Made by a program: the position numbers and the translations under genes. Shown in pieces: positions 16,185 to 27,607 of a stretch of DNA of 64,000 nucleotides. Each line of letters opens with the position of its first letter. The first letter of the stretch is position 1. The DNA comes from Kineosporia babensis. GTDB taxonomy: Bacteria; Actinomycetota; Actinomycetes; Actinomycetales; Kineosporiaceae. The notes under the pieces were generated by a model, which worked only from the letters and a program-made list of their open reading frames with translations, searched no databases and was not told where the DNA came from. The stretch lies in contig NZ_JAJOMB010000001.1 in NCBI RefSeq assembly GCF_021129305.1, forward strand, positions 496,001 through 560,000, given 5' to 3'.

Positions 16185-16898
16185 GTGCTGATGAGCGTGC
16201 CGATGGCCCTGGGGCCGGAGTGGCTGGCCCCGGACACCCTGCTCACCAACCTGGGCGACGTGGCGCTGTGGGTCAGCGCACTGATCATCTTCGCCGAGTG
16301 CGGTCTGCTGCTCGGTTTCTTCCTGCCCGGTGACTCGCTGCTGTTCAGCGTGGGTCTGTTCATCGGCCGCGGGGACATCCACTTCCCGATCTGGCTGGCC
16401 TGCGTGGTGCTCACCGCGGCCGCCTTCGCCGGGAACGTGGTGGGTTACGAGATCGGCCGCAAGGCCGGCCCGGCCATCTTCACCAAGGAAGACTCCAAGC
16501 TGTTCAAGCGGGAGTACGTCGACAAGACGATGGCCTTCTTCGACCACTACGGCCCGGTCGCCATCGTCCTGGCCCGGTTCGTGCCGCTGGTGCGCACCTT
16601 CATCACGGTGACCGCCGGGGTCGGCAAGATGGACCGGCGCCGTTACCTCACCTACAGCTTCATCGGGGCGGTGCTCTGGGCCGCCGGGCTGACCCTGCTG
16701 GGCCGGGTGCTGGGCGGGATCCCGCTGTTCCGCGACCACCTCGAGGCCGGTCTGCTGCTCCTGGTGGCGCTCACCGTGATCCCGATGGCCTTCGAGGCCT
16801 GGCGGCACCGGCGCCGCGCGAAGAACGCCGATCCGGTGGCCACCGCCGAAGCCGCCCACGAGGCCGGCGAAGAGCCCATCCCGCACCCCGGTAAGTAG
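16185..16898 (+). CDS. DedA-family membrane protein
   Basis: 237 residues. The DedA/VTT signature is present: FAECGLLLGFFLPGDSLLF near the N-terminus, then GNVVGYEIGRKAG, RFVPLVRTFITVTAGVGKM with conserved Arg residues, and hydrophobic C-terminal helices. The cytosolic tail is rich in Glu and Ala. DedA proteins are thought to act in phospholipid or undecaprenyl-phosphate translocation and membrane homeostasis. The start may be the GTG at 16185 or the ATG two codons later. A second DedA gene follows after 55 bases. Confidence 0.9.
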   Translation: MLMSVPMALGPEWLAPDTLLTNLGDVALWVSALIIFAECGLLLGFFLPGDSLLFSVGLFIGRGDIHFPIWLACVVLTAAAFAGNVVGYEIGRKAGPAIFTKEDSKLFKREYVDKTMAFFDHYGPVAIVLARFVPLVRTFITVTAGVGKMDRRRYLTYSFIGAVLWAAGLTLLGRVLGGIPLFRDHLEAGLLLLVALTVIPMAFEAWRHRRRAKNADPVATAEAAHEAGEEPIPHPGK

Positions 16899-16953
16899 TC
16901 CGGGTTAGGAGCCCCTTACCTGTTGAGGCGGGCCGGGGTGTAGAAACAGAACC

Positions 16954-17574
16954 ATGGCGCACTGGTGGGCGAGCCTGTCCGACGTCTCGTCGATGACCAC
17001 GGTGACGGTCTACGTCGTCGTGTTCACCCTGGTCTTTGTCGAGTCCGGGTTACTCGTCGGGTTCTTCCTGCCGGGCGACAGCGTGCTGTTCGCCGCCGGC
17101 CTGCTGGCCGCCGAGCCGGCCAGCGACCTGAACCTGGCGTTCCTGGCCGGGGGTACTGCAGTGGCAGCGATCGCCGGCGACGCGGTGGGGTACTGGACGG
17201 GGCGGCGGCTGGGCCGGCCATGGTTGTTGAGCAAGGCCGGTAAGAACGCCGACCGGGTGCTGAAGGCGGAGGCGTTCTACGAGCGCTGGGGCTCCCTGGC
17301 GGTGATCATCGCCCGGTTCATCCCCTGGGTGCGCACGTTCACCCCGATCATCGCCGGGATCGGCCGGATGCCGTACCCCAAGTTCCTGGTCGCGAACGTG
17401 GCCGGGGCGCTGATCTGGGGCGCGGGCATGATTCTGCTGGGGTACGCGGCCTACAACATCCCGTGGGTGAAGTGGGCGGCGTACGTCATCGCCGCGATCG
17501 CGATCACCGCCACGATCGTCACCCTGGTGGTGGACCGTCGACGCATGCGGCGCAAAGCCGCCCTGGAAGCCTAG
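16954..17574 (+). CDS. DedA-family membrane protein (second, tandem)
   Basis: 206 residues and paralogous to the preceding gene: VESGLLVGFFLPGDSVLFAAGL, AGDAVGYWTGRRLG, RFIPWVRTFTPIIAGIGRMPY, then C-terminal helices and a basic tail (RRRMRRKAALEA). The Arg-containing FxPxxR motifs are intact in both copies, so both may be functional, perhaps with different lipid substrates. Its stop codon lies inside the first unit of a 34-base tandem repeat. Confidence 0.9.
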   Translation: MAHWWASLSDVSSMTTVTVYVVVFTLVFVESGLLVGFFLPGDSVLFAAGLLAAEPASDLNLAFLAGGTAVAAIAGDAVGYWTGRRLGRPWLLSKAGKNADRVLKAEAFYERWGSLAVIIARFIPWVRTFTPIIAGIGRMPYPKFLVANVAGALIWGAGMILLGYAAYNIPWVKWAAYVIAAIAITATIVTLVVDRRRMRRKAALEA

Positions 17575-17637
17575 GCGAGCACCTACGTCCGTAAGCAGTG
17601 GGACCTAGGCGCTCACAAACGTCCGTAAGCCAAAAGC
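17570..17637 (+). repeat. Imperfect tandem repeat, two ~34-base units
   Basis: CCTAGGCG recurs at 17570 and 17604, and ACGTCCGTAAGC at 17585 and 17619, both with a 34-base offset. The first unit includes the DedA stop codon. The CGTCCGTAAGC core reappears on the minus strand near 354-365. A close relative (CCGTAAGCAG...GACCTA) lies inside the ECF ATPase gene near 62747. Confidence 0.7.
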
Positions 17638-17686
17638 ACTGGCGCCCACACCGTCCTTAATTTGAGACGTTGTGGGCGCCAGCGCT
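17635..17686 (-). terminator. Intrinsic terminator of lemA
   Basis: A 16-bp stem with one mismatch (17635-17650 with 17671-17686) encloses a 20-base loop. It starts three bases after the lemA stop and is followed by TTTT on the minus strand. The loop and 3' edge contain a 15-mer (17659-17673) that occurs again at 62361-62375 inside a different hairpin. Confidence 0.8.
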
Positions 17687-17689
17687 GTA

Positions 17690-18370
17690 TCAGCGGTTCG
17701 GGGTCCCGTAGTCGGGGTCAGAGCCGCCGAGCTCCCGCTCGGGCGCCGGGGCACCCGGCTCCACTCCTGGGCGAGCGCTGCCCCCGAAGCTCACCGCCGG
17801 CCCGGAACCGCCGAAGTCGACCTGCGGGGCGGAGCGGACCTGCTCGTTCTGCGCCTCGAAGTAGTCGGCCCGGGCGAAGTTGAAGCTGCCGGCGATGATG
17901 TTGCTCGGCACCGACTCGATCTTGGTGTTCAGCTCCCGCACCACCGCGTTGTAGAAACGCCGCCCCGAGGCGATCCGGTCCTCTGTGGCCGAGAGCTCGT
18001 TCTGCAGACCCAGGAAGTTCTGGTTCGCCTTCAGGTCGGGGTACGCCTCGGCGATCGCGAACAGCCGGCCCAGCGACTGGGACAGCTGCCCCTCCTGCGC
18101 CGCCTGCTCAGCCACCGAGGCACCCGGCGCGGTGGCGGCGTTGCGGGCCTGGATCACCGCGTCCAGGGTGTCCCGCTCGTGCGTGGCGTAGCCCTGGACG
18201 GTCTGCACCAGGTTGGGGATCAGGTCGTGCCGGCGGGTCAGCTCGACGTCGATCTGGTTCCACGCCTCCTGCACCTGATTGCGCAGCCGGACCAGGCCGT
18301 TGTAGCCGGTGACCAGCCACAGGCCCACCCCGGCGACCAGGACCACCACCACGATCAGCGCAATCAGCAT
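17690..18370 (-). CDS. lemA: LemA-family protein
   Basis: 226 residues. One N-terminal membrane helix (MLIALIVVVVLVAGVGLWLV) precedes the conserved LemA helical domain: YNGLVRLRNQVQEAWNQIDVELTRRHDLIPNLV, then YPDLKANQNFLGLQNEL and RRFYNAVVRELN. The C-terminal ~45 residues are a Gly/Pro/Ser-rich, probably disordered tail. LemA proteins are membrane-anchored helical proteins of unclear role, linked to stress and membrane integrity. It lies just downstream of pyrE (12-base gap), probably co-transcribed, and is closed by a strong terminator. Confidence 0.9.
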   Translation of the reverse strand: MLIALIVVVVLVAGVGLWLVTGYNGLVRLRNQVQEAWNQIDVELTRRHDLIPNLVQTVQGYATHERDTLDAVIQARNAATAPGASVAEQAAQEGQLSQSLGRLFAIAEAYPDLKANQNFLGLQNELSATEDRIASGRRFYNAVVRELNTKIESVPSNIIAGSFNFARADYFEAQNEQVRSAPQVDFGGSGPAVSFGGSARPGVEPGAPAPERELGGSDPDYGTPNR

Positions 18371-18382
18371 GGGCAAAGCCTG

Positions 18383-18919
18383 TCAGGAAAGGCCGAGGTC
18401 CGACAGGTCGTAGGCGTAGCGGTACTCCAGGCCCTCGGCCTCGACCCGCTCCTTGGCCCCGGTGCCCCGGTCGACGATCACCGCCACCCCGATCACGTTC
18501 GCCCCGGCCTCGCGCAGCGCCTCCACCGCGGTGAGCACCGAGCCGCCGGTGGTGGAGGTGTCCTCGACCGCCAGCACGGCCCGGCCCGCGACCTCGGCGC
18601 CCTCGATCCGGCGCTGCAGACCGTGCGCCTTGCCCTGCTTGCGCACCACGAAGGCGTCCAGCCGGGCCCCGGCGGCGGCCGAGGCGTGCAGCATCGCGGT
18701 GGCCACCGGGTCGGCGCCCAGGGTCAGGCCCCCGGCCGCCTCGAACTGCCAGTCCTTGACCAGGTCGAGCATCACCCGGCCGACCAACGGGGCGGCCTGG
18801 CCGTCGAGCGAGATCCGGCGCAGGTCGACGTAGTAGTCGGCCTCCTTGCCGCTGGCCAGGGTGACCTTGCCGTGGACGACAGCAAGCTTCTTGATCAGCT
18901 CGCGCAGTTCGTCCCTCAC
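18383..18919 (-). CDS. pyrE: Orotate phosphoribosyltransferase
   Basis: It transfers the phosphoribosyl group from PRPP to orotate to make OMP in pyrimidine synthesis. Visible features are KVTLASGKEADYYVDLRR (orotate-binding), the flexible-loop RKQGKAHG and the PRPP motif VLAVEDTSTTGGSVL. The GTG at 18919 overlaps the GGDEF-EAL stop as GTGA and begins 12 residues before the conserved LAVVHGKVTL, as in other actinobacterial PyrE. An ATG at 18955 would add 12 residues. It lies apart from other pyr genes, an arrangement common in actinobacteria. Confidence 0.92.
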   Translation of the reverse strand: MRDELRELIKKLAVVHGKVTLASGKEADYYVDLRRISLDGQAAPLVGRVMLDLVKDWQFEAAGGLTLGADPVATAMLHASAAAGARLDAFVVRKQGKAHGLQRRIEGAEVAGRAVLAVEDTSTTGGSVLTAVEALREAGANVIGVAVIVDRGTGAKERVEAEGLEYRYAYDLSDLGLS

Positions 18920-21429
18920 GGGAGCGATGGCGGCAGAGTCTTCGTCGGTGCGCATTCGGCCAGGGTATCGAGCGAACCGACGACCCGGTCGGACTGCAAC
19001 GGCACCGGGCGATCGAGCCATGCAGCCGGTCCGGCGGGCCGCCGCCCGGTGGGCCAGGACAGCTCCTGCACCGGCATCGGGGCGTCGAAGTAGTAGCCCT
19101 GGCCGAACCGGCAGCCCATCCGCTTCAGCTCGATCCGGGTGTACGCGTCGATCACCCCCTCGGCCACCACCTCCAGGCCGAGGTTGCGCCCCAGGTCGAT
19201 GATCGACTGCACCACTGCCCGGGCCCGGCCGTCGGCCCGCAGCTGCTGCACGAAGGACTGGTGGATCTTGATCTGGTCGACCGGCAGCCGGCTGACGAAG
19301 GTGAGCGAGGAGTAGCCGGTGCCGAAGTCGTCCACCGACAGCCGGGCCCCCATCTCGTGCAGCCGGGTCAGGGCCAGGAGCATCTCCGGCTCGTCGATCA
19401 CGTCGGACTCGGCCACCTCCAGGCTGAGCACGTCGGCGGACAGGCCGTGCCGGGCCAAGGCGCTGCGGATCTGGCCGGGCAGGCTGGGGTCGGCCAGCCA
19501 GCCGGGCGCCAGGTTGATCGCCACCCGCACCTGCTGCCCGGCCTCCTGCCACTGCCGGGCGGCGGCGAGCGCCTGGTCCAGCACCCGGCGGGACAGCTCG
19601 ACCACCTGGCCGCTGCGCTCGGCCGCGGCGAAGAAGTCCTCCGGGGGTACCTCGCCGAGTTCGGGGTGGTGCCAGCGGGCCAGCGCCTCCAGCGCGTGTA
19701 CCTGGCCGTTGACCAGGTCGACCATCGGCTGCACGGCGATCTGGATCTGCCCGTCCCGCAGGGCCTCGGTCAGCGCCACGGCCAGCGTGTGCACCTGCTC
19801 GCCGGGCAGGTCCATCGAGCGGGTGAACATCCGGTAGCCGCCCCCGCCGGCCTTGGCCACGTACATCGCCACGTCGGCCCGGCCCAGCAGCTCGGCGCCG
19901 GTGCTGCCGTGCTCGGGGCCGATGGCCACGCCCAGCGAACCACCGGCCCGCAGCTCGTTCCCGGCCAGCCGGACCGGCTCGTCGAAGGCCGAGAGCAGGC
20001 GGCGGGCCAGGGCCCGGGCCGCGCCGTCGCCCATTCCGGGGGCCAGCACAGCGAATTCGTCGCCGCCGAGCCGGGCGATGGTCACGCCCTTGCCCGCCAC
20101 CTGGCCGAAGCGCCCGGCCAGCTCGCGCAGCAGCTGGTCACCGGCCTGGTGCCCGAGCGTGTCGTTGATCGCCTTGAACCCGTTGAAGTCCAGCAGCATC
20201 ACCGTGCACTGGCGCCCGCCGGCCAGCAGGTCCTCGACGCTCTCGTCCAGCTGGGCCCGAAAGTCCAGGCGGTTGGGCAGGCCGGTGAGCTCGTCGTGCC
20301 GGGCCTCGAACTGCAGGCGCTCGAGGAGGTGGCCGTTGCCCAGGGCGACCGCGACCCGTTCGGCCACTGCCTGCAGGGTGTTCAGGTCGCTGGTCACGAA
20401 GCCCCGTACGCCGTCGCCGCGCTCGCCGACCAGCAGGTGCCCGATGGTCTGCCCGCCGTTGCGCAGCGGGGCCAGCAGTTCGCCCCGGCCGGGGGTGCGC
20501 TCGAGCAGGTCGGCGCCGGGGGTGCGTGGGCCGATGATCCGGCCCGCACGCCGCATCCACATCCGTGGGCCGGGCGAGGGCCGGTTGGCGGGCAGGGCGT
20601 CGCTGAGCATCAGTTCGACGTGCTCGGCCCGCAGCAGCTGGGCCGAGCGTTCCAGGACCAGCGGGATCGCCCGGGCCGGGTCGGGGGCGTGGGCCAGCGC
20701 GTCGGACAGCTCGTACATCCGGCGCAGGCGGTGGTGCCGCTCGGACAGCGAGGCGAAGGCCCCGAAGCCGAGGACCAGGCCCGGGCCCAGCACGGCGCCG
20801 GTCACCAGCGGCTCCCCGTGGATGATCCACAGCGCCGGGATCAGGCCGATCGCCGCACCCAGCACGCCCGCGACCACCGCCCGGGCCAGCAGCCGGGCCC
20901 CGGCATCGAACGCCCGGTGCACCCACAGCAGCAGACCGATCTCGGCCAGCACGGCGCCCACCACCGCCACCAGGGTCAGTACCCGGCCCGGGTAGCTGAG
21001 CAGCGGGTGGTGCAGCACCAGGGACCGGAACAGCAGTTCGGCCACGGTGGTCCCGGCCGTCACCGCGACCGCGTTGGTGACCAGGGTGAGCGGGGTGTGG
21101 CGGCGGTACCAGGCGCCGATCAGCAGCGTGCCGGCCAGCCGGCCCAACAGCAGGGAACCCGGATCGGACAGGTACAGCCCAGCCGCCAGCGGGATGCCGC
21201 TCAGCGCGATCGAGTAGCGCCGGCCCCGAACCTCGAGGTTCAGCCCGCAGACCTCGGCGGCGGCGAAGGCGAGCGCGAATGCCCACCACGGCAGGGTGCT
21301 CACCCCGGCCAGCGCGTCCGGTCGTGGCAGGAACAGCGGGACCAGACCGGCCAGGAGGACCACGACCGCGGCCACGGGCAGGGCCCAGCGGGTCGCGGGA
21401 CGCTTCGTGGTTACCCAGAGATGTCCCAT
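18916..21429 (-). CDS. Membrane GGDEF-EAL cyclic-di-GMP protein
   Basis: 837 residues. The N-terminal ~230 residues carry six to eight membrane helices. A GAF-like region follows (SERHHRLRRMYELSDAL...VGERGDGVRGFV). The GGDEF domain has an intact RLGGDEF near residue 453. The EAL domain has EALARWHH near residue 580, plus INLAPGW, LEVAESD, VDDFGTGYSSL and VAEGV. Both diguanylate cyclase and phosphodiesterase catalytic motifs therefore look complete. The protein could make or degrade cyclic di-GMP, and the dominant activity cannot be read from the sequence. It overlaps pyrE and is probably co-transcribed with it. Confidence 0.93.
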   Translation of the reverse strand: MGHLWVTTKRPATRWALPVAAVVVLLAGLVPLFLPRPDALAGVSTLPWWAFALAFAAAEVCGLNLEVRGRRYSIALSGIPLAAGLYLSDPGSLLLGRLAGTLLIGAWYRRHTPLTLVTNAVAVTAGTTVAELLFRSLVLHHPLLSYPGRVLTLVAVVGAVLAEIGLLLWVHRAFDAGARLLARAVVAGVLGAAIGLIPALWIIHGEPLVTGAVLGPGLVLGFGAFASLSERHHRLRRMYELSDALAHAPDPARAIPLVLERSAQLLRAEHVELMLSDALPANRPSPGPRMWMRRAGRIIGPRTPGADLLERTPGRGELLAPLRNGGQTIGHLLVGERGDGVRGFVTSDLNTLQAVAERVAVALGNGHLLERLQFEARHDELTGLPNRLDFRAQLDESVEDLLAGGRQCTVMLLDFNGFKAINDTLGHQAGDQLLRELAGRFGQVAGKGVTIARLGGDEFAVLAPGMGDGAARALARRLLSAFDEPVRLAGNELRAGGSLGVAIGPEHGSTGAELLGRADVAMYVAKAGGGGYRMFTRSMDLPGEQVHTLAVALTEALRDGQIQIAVQPMVDLVNGQVHALEALARWHHPELGEVPPEDFFAAAERSGQVVELSRRVLDQALAAARQWQEAGQQVRVAINLAPGWLADPSLPGQIRSALARHGLSADVLSLEVAESDVIDEPEMLLALTRLHEMGARLSVDDFGTGYSSLTFVSRLPVDQIKIHQSFVQQLRADGRARAVVQSIIDLGRNLGLEVVAEGVIDAYTRIELKRMGCRFGQGYYFDAPMPVQELSWPTGRRPAGPAAWLDRPVPLQSDRVVGSLDTLAECAPTKTLPPSLP

Positions 21430-21670
21430 CGCTCCATCCAGTCAGTGTTGATCAGGCGATGAGTTCACCGCAGTGCGTGGTGAATCGTCACCCTGGGGTA
21501 ATCACTAGCACTCGAAAGGCCGATTCCCTCACCCGTCTGGAGCAGTCGGACCCACAGCTTTTGTGGGCTTTTGCAGGCCCTTGGCGAGCTGGGCTGACAC
21601 GCGTGGTGAGGCGGTGGCCCCGAACGGTCGGCCGACTTTCGGGTAGCGCGGCCGCAGGTACGCTCGCCCG

Positions 21671-22453
21671 GTGCGGATCGCTACTTGGAACGTGAATTCG
21701 ATGCGGGCCCGGGTCGACCGGGCGGTGGCCTGGCTGGAGCGCAGCGACATCGACGTGCTCGCGGTCCAGGAGACCAAGTGCAAGGACGAGCAGTTCCCGA
21801 CCGCCCGCTTCGAGGAGATCGGCTACCAGGTGGCACACCTGGGCCACTCGCAGTGGAACGGGGTCGCGCTGATCTCGCGGGTCGGGATCGAGGACGTCCA
21901 GCACGGCTTCCCGGGGATGCCCACCTGGGGTGACGAGCCGGTGGCGGAGGCCCGGGCGATCGGGGCGATCTGCGGCGGGGTGCGGGTCTGGAGCCTGTAC
22001 GTGCCCAACGGCCGCACCCTGGACGACCCGCACCTGCAGTACAAGCTGCAGTGGCTGAAGGCGCTGCGCTCGGTCGGCCAGGACTGGCTGACCGCCCAGC
22101 CGGATGCGCAGATCGCGCTGGTCGGCGACTGGAACGTGGCCCCGCAGGACGACGACGTGTGGGACATGGCGGCGTTCGAGGGCAGCACCCACGTGTCCGG
22201 GCCCGAGCGCGAGGCCTTCCAGGGTGTCCTCGAGGCGGGCTTCGCCGACGTGGTGCGCCCGCACACCGAGGGCGCCTTCACCTACTGGGACTACACCCAG
22301 CTGCGCTTCCCCAAGAAGCAGGGCATGCGGATCGACTTCGTGCTGGCCTCGCCGGCGCTGCAGTCCCGGGTGAAGACGGCGGCGATCGACCGCGAGGAGC
22401 GCAAGGGCAAGGGTGCCTCGGACCACGCCCCGGTGATCGTCGAACTCACCTGA
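21671..22453 (+). CDS. xth: Exodeoxyribonuclease III / AP endonuclease
   Basis: 260 residues of the EEP fold. Visible motifs are IATWNVNSMRAR (Asn), VQETKC (catalytic Glu), LYVPNGR, VGDWNVAP (Asp-x-Asn), FTYWDY and the C-terminal SDHAP (catalytic Asp-His). This is the ExoIII/XthA subgroup that cleaves abasic sites and degrades 3' ends in base-excision repair. The start is GTG at 21671. The neighbours have no obvious functional link. Confidence 0.93.
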   Translation: MRIATWNVNSMRARVDRAVAWLERSDIDVLAVQETKCKDEQFPTARFEEIGYQVAHLGHSQWNGVALISRVGIEDVQHGFPGMPTWGDEPVAEARAIGAICGGVRVWSLYVPNGRTLDDPHLQYKLQWLKALRSVGQDWLTAQPDAQIALVGDWNVAPQDDDVWDMAAFEGSTHVSGPEREAFQGVLEAGFADVVRPHTEGAFTYWDYTQLRFPKKQGMRIDFVLASPALQSRVKTAAIDREERKGKGASDHAPVIVELT

Positions 22454-22661
22454 CGCTCATCGTGGGGCAGTTGCGCCGGGACACGCCGATGTGTCCCGGC
22501 GCACAATTTAAATCTCGGTCAAGAGGGAACTAGGTGGCCCGGAAGGACTACTCCTGACCTCACCGAAAGTGGTGGGGTCGACTACGTTCCGCGTATTTTT
22601 GGCCGTGCCCCCGCACGAACGTACCCACATTCTGTCGGTGGCCCCCCGTAGTCTTCGGGGC

Positions 22662-24725
22662 GTGACGGAACCTCGCGCCCCTCGGCGGCCCTTCCCCCTC
22701 CGAGGCAAACTCAACCGTCGTCGGACCCTGACGGCCGGGATCGCGGTGGGCGTCACCGCCGTGGCCGCGACCGCCGTGACGCTGACCCCGGTGGCCTCCG
22801 CCCTGCCGGCCGCCCTCGGTGGCAGCACGGTGAGCTCGGCGCCGCTGGTCGGGGCGGGCAGCGCCAGCGCCATCGAGGGCGAGTACCTGGTCATGCTGAA
22901 GGACGATGCGGGTCTGCGCGCGGCCGGGGTGGACGGCGCGGGTGAGGCAGCCGGGCAGTTCGTGGCCCAGGCGGCCGAGCGGGGCGAAGAGGCCGGTGCC
23001 ACCGTGCAGAAGCGGTTCGAGCAGCTGCGCGGCTACGCGGCCGAGCTCACCGAGGACCAGCTGGAGGAGATCCGGGAGGACCCGGCGGTCGAGTACGTGG
23101 CGGTCAACCAGCGCTACAAGATCGCCACCACCCAGCCCGACCCGGTCTGGAACCTGGACCGGATCGACCAGCGCTCCAGCAGGCTCAGCGGCTCGTACTA
23201 CTACACGAACACCGGCAAGGGCGTCACCGCCTACGTGGTCGACACCGGCATCCGCAGCTCGCACCGCGAGTTCACCACCAGCCTGTCCGGGGCCAAGGTG
23301 AAGACCAGGGTGGGCGCCGGCAAGTCCACGCTCAGCAACGACCGCAGCACCCAGGACTGCGAGGGTCACGGCACGCACGTGGCCGGCGCGATCGGCGGCT
23401 CGGTCTACGGGGTGGCCAAGGAGGCCACGCTGGTTCCGGTCCGGGTGCTGGACTGCAAGGGCTACAGCACCAGCTCGATCGTCGCCGAGGGCCTGGACTG
23501 GATCGCCTCGGACCACCGCTCCGGTCAGCCGGCCGTGGCCAACCTCAGCCTGACCAACGAGGGCGGCGCCGACCCGGTGCTGGAGGCCGCGGTCAGCCGG
23601 CTGATCGCCGACGGGGTGACCGTGGTGATCGCGGCCGGTAACGGTGACGCAGCCGGTCAGGGCGTGCCCGCCTGCGGGGTCTCGCCGAGCAACGTCAGGG
23701 CCGCGCTCGTGGTCGGGGCGACCAACCGCAGCGACCGTAAGACCGGCTTCTCCAACTACGGCGCCTGCGTCGACCTGTTCGCCCCGGGCCTGGGTATCAA
23801 GTCCGCCTGGGCCGACAGCGACACCTCGACCAACACCGTCTCCGGTACCTCGATGGCGGCGCCCCAGGCGGCCGGGGTGGCCGCGCTCTACCTGCAGAAC
23901 CACCCCAAGGCCACGCCCAAGCAGGTGCACGCCGCACTCGCAGGGGCGGCCAGCAAGAACGTGGTCGGCAAGGTGAGCACCAAGTTCTCGCGCAACCTGC
24001 TGTTCGCCCCGCAGCCGGTCAAGGCCCCGGCCGCCACCACCAAGAAGTCCTCGATCCCGGCCGGCCGGGCGCTGCTCAGCGGCAAGAAGATCACCAGCCC
24101 GAACGGCCTGTACACGCTCACCCAGACCAGTAAAGACCTGACCCTGACCCGGCCGGGTGGCCAGGTGCTGTGGCGCACCAACAAGTCCGCGGCCTGGACC
24201 CGGATGACCTCGAGCGGAAACCTGGTGTCGTACAACAAGTACGGCCAGCGGGTCTGGTCGTCCGGCACCAGCGGCGGGGCAGCCACGCTGAAGCTCGACA
24301 ACCGGGGTGTGGCCTCGGTGGTGCGCAACGCCGGCGGCAGCACGCTGTGGAAGAGCGGCAAGGCGCAGAAGTCCGCGCCGAAGCAGAACGCCAAGGGCAA
24401 GGCCACGATGGACCTGGGCGCGGCGCTGTACCGCGGCGGGCACACGCTGACCTCGAAGAACGGCACCTACACGCTGGCGTTGCGGGCCGACGGCAACCTG
24501 GCTGTCACCAAGAAGGGTGCGGGCGCGGTCTGGAGCACCGGCAAGAAGGACGCCGACTGGCTCACTCTGCGCAAGGGCAACCTCGCCCTGGTCAACTCCA
24601 GCGGCAAGACGGTCTGGCAGTCCAAGACCGCGGGCAAGGGCGCCGACCAGCTGCGGCTGCGGGACAACGGCACGCTGCAACTGGTGAAGAAGACCGACAG
24701 CAAGGTGGTCTGGACCGCCCAGTAG
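22662..24725 (+). CDS. Secreted subtilase (S8) with C-terminal bulb-type lectin repeats
   Basis: 687 residues from a GTG with GGGG upstream. An RRR-type signal peptide ends near residue 48. An I9 inhibitor propeptide follows (~70-140, EYLVMLKDD...VEYVAVNQ). The peptidase S8 catalytic triad is Asp194 (VVDTGI), His236 (GHGTHVAG) and Ser397 (GTSMAAP). From about residue 465, two beta-prism bulb-lectin domains contain repeated LYTLTQTSKDLTLTRPGG- and TYTLALRADGNLAVT-like strands, which usually bind mannose-type glycans. It is a proteinase K-like subtilase carrying a sugar-binding tail, probably retained on polysaccharide or cell wall. It is monocistronic, facing clpB. Confidence 0.9.
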   Translation: MTEPRAPRRPFPLRGKLNRRRTLTAGIAVGVTAVAATAVTLTPVASALPAALGGSTVSSAPLVGAGSASAIEGEYLVMLKDDAGLRAAGVDGAGEAAGQFVAQAAERGEEAGATVQKRFEQLRGYAAELTEDQLEEIREDPAVEYVAVNQRYKIATTQPDPVWNLDRIDQRSSRLSGSYYYTNTGKGVTAYVVDTGIRSSHREFTTSLSGAKVKTRVGAGKSTLSNDRSTQDCEGHGTHVAGAIGGSVYGVAKEATLVPVRVLDCKGYSTSSIVAEGLDWIASDHRSGQPAVANLSLTNEGGADPVLEAAVSRLIADGVTVVIAAGNGDAAGQGVPACGVSPSNVRAALVVGATNRSDRKTGFSNYGACVDLFAPGLGIKSAWADSDTSTNTVSGTSMAAPQAAGVAALYLQNHPKATPKQVHAALAGAASKNVVGKVSTKFSRNLLFAPQPVKAPAATTKKSSIPAGRALLSGKKITSPNGLYTLTQTSKDLTLTRPGGQVLWRTNKSAAWTRMTSSGNLVSYNKYGQRVWSSGTSGGAATLKLDNRGVASVVRNAGGSTLWKSGKAQKSAPKQNAKGKATMDLGAALYRGGHTLTSKNGTYTLALRADGNLAVTKKGAGAVWSTGKKDADWLTLRKGNLALVNSSGKTVWQSKTAGKGADQLRLRDNGTLQLVKKTDSKVVWTAQ

Positions 24726-24783
24726 AACCACCAATGGGGGACGTCCCTACGCAACTTGCGTAGGAACGTCCCCCATTGTGGTT
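24726..24783. terminator. Bidirectional terminator between subtilase and clpB
   Basis: A near-perfect inverted repeat spans 58 bases (AACCAC...GTGGTT at the ends, CTACGCAA/TTGCGTAG at the tip). It is wedged exactly between the two stop codons. Confidence 0.85.
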
Positions 24784-24784
24784 T

Positions 24785-27454
<2,670 letters not shown>

Positions 27455-27514
27455 GCTTCTCAGTTTCCTCCGCTTCGGCTGGCCGGATCGGTCACGATGA
27501 ACAACGCGTACTTA

Positions 27515-27535
27515 GTTGAGTCTGTTCCGCTCAAC
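27515..27535 (-). promoter_or_regulatory. HAIR-like HspR operator of clpB
   Basis: GTTGAGT-N7-GCTCAAC fits the HAIR consensus CTTGAGT-N7-ACTCAAG in 11 of 14 positions and extends to a perfect AGTTGAG/CTCAACT inverted repeat. It lies about 60 bases upstream of the clpB start. A near-identical element precedes dnaK. Confidence 0.8.
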
Positions 27536-27558
27536 TTTTATACCAGGGCACAACGAAA

Positions 27559-27594
27559 AGGGCCGCCGGAACCCCTTCGGAGTTCGGCGGCCCT
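27559..27594 (-). terminator. Intrinsic terminator of the DUF2993 gene
   Basis: AGGGCCGCCG pairs with CGGCGGCCCT (10 bp) around a partly paired loop. It is followed by TTTT on the minus strand and lies 14 bases past the stop codon. Confidence 0.8.
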
Positions 27595-27607
27595 GCGGCG
27601 GACTTGA

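Noticed and set aside
17570-17637. Possible CRISPR-like repeat
   Set aside because: Only two imperfect adjacent units, no spacers of regular length and no cas genes.
22560-24734. 724-codon minus-strand open frame opposite the subtilase
   Set aside because: Antisense shadow of a gene with an intact catalytic triad.
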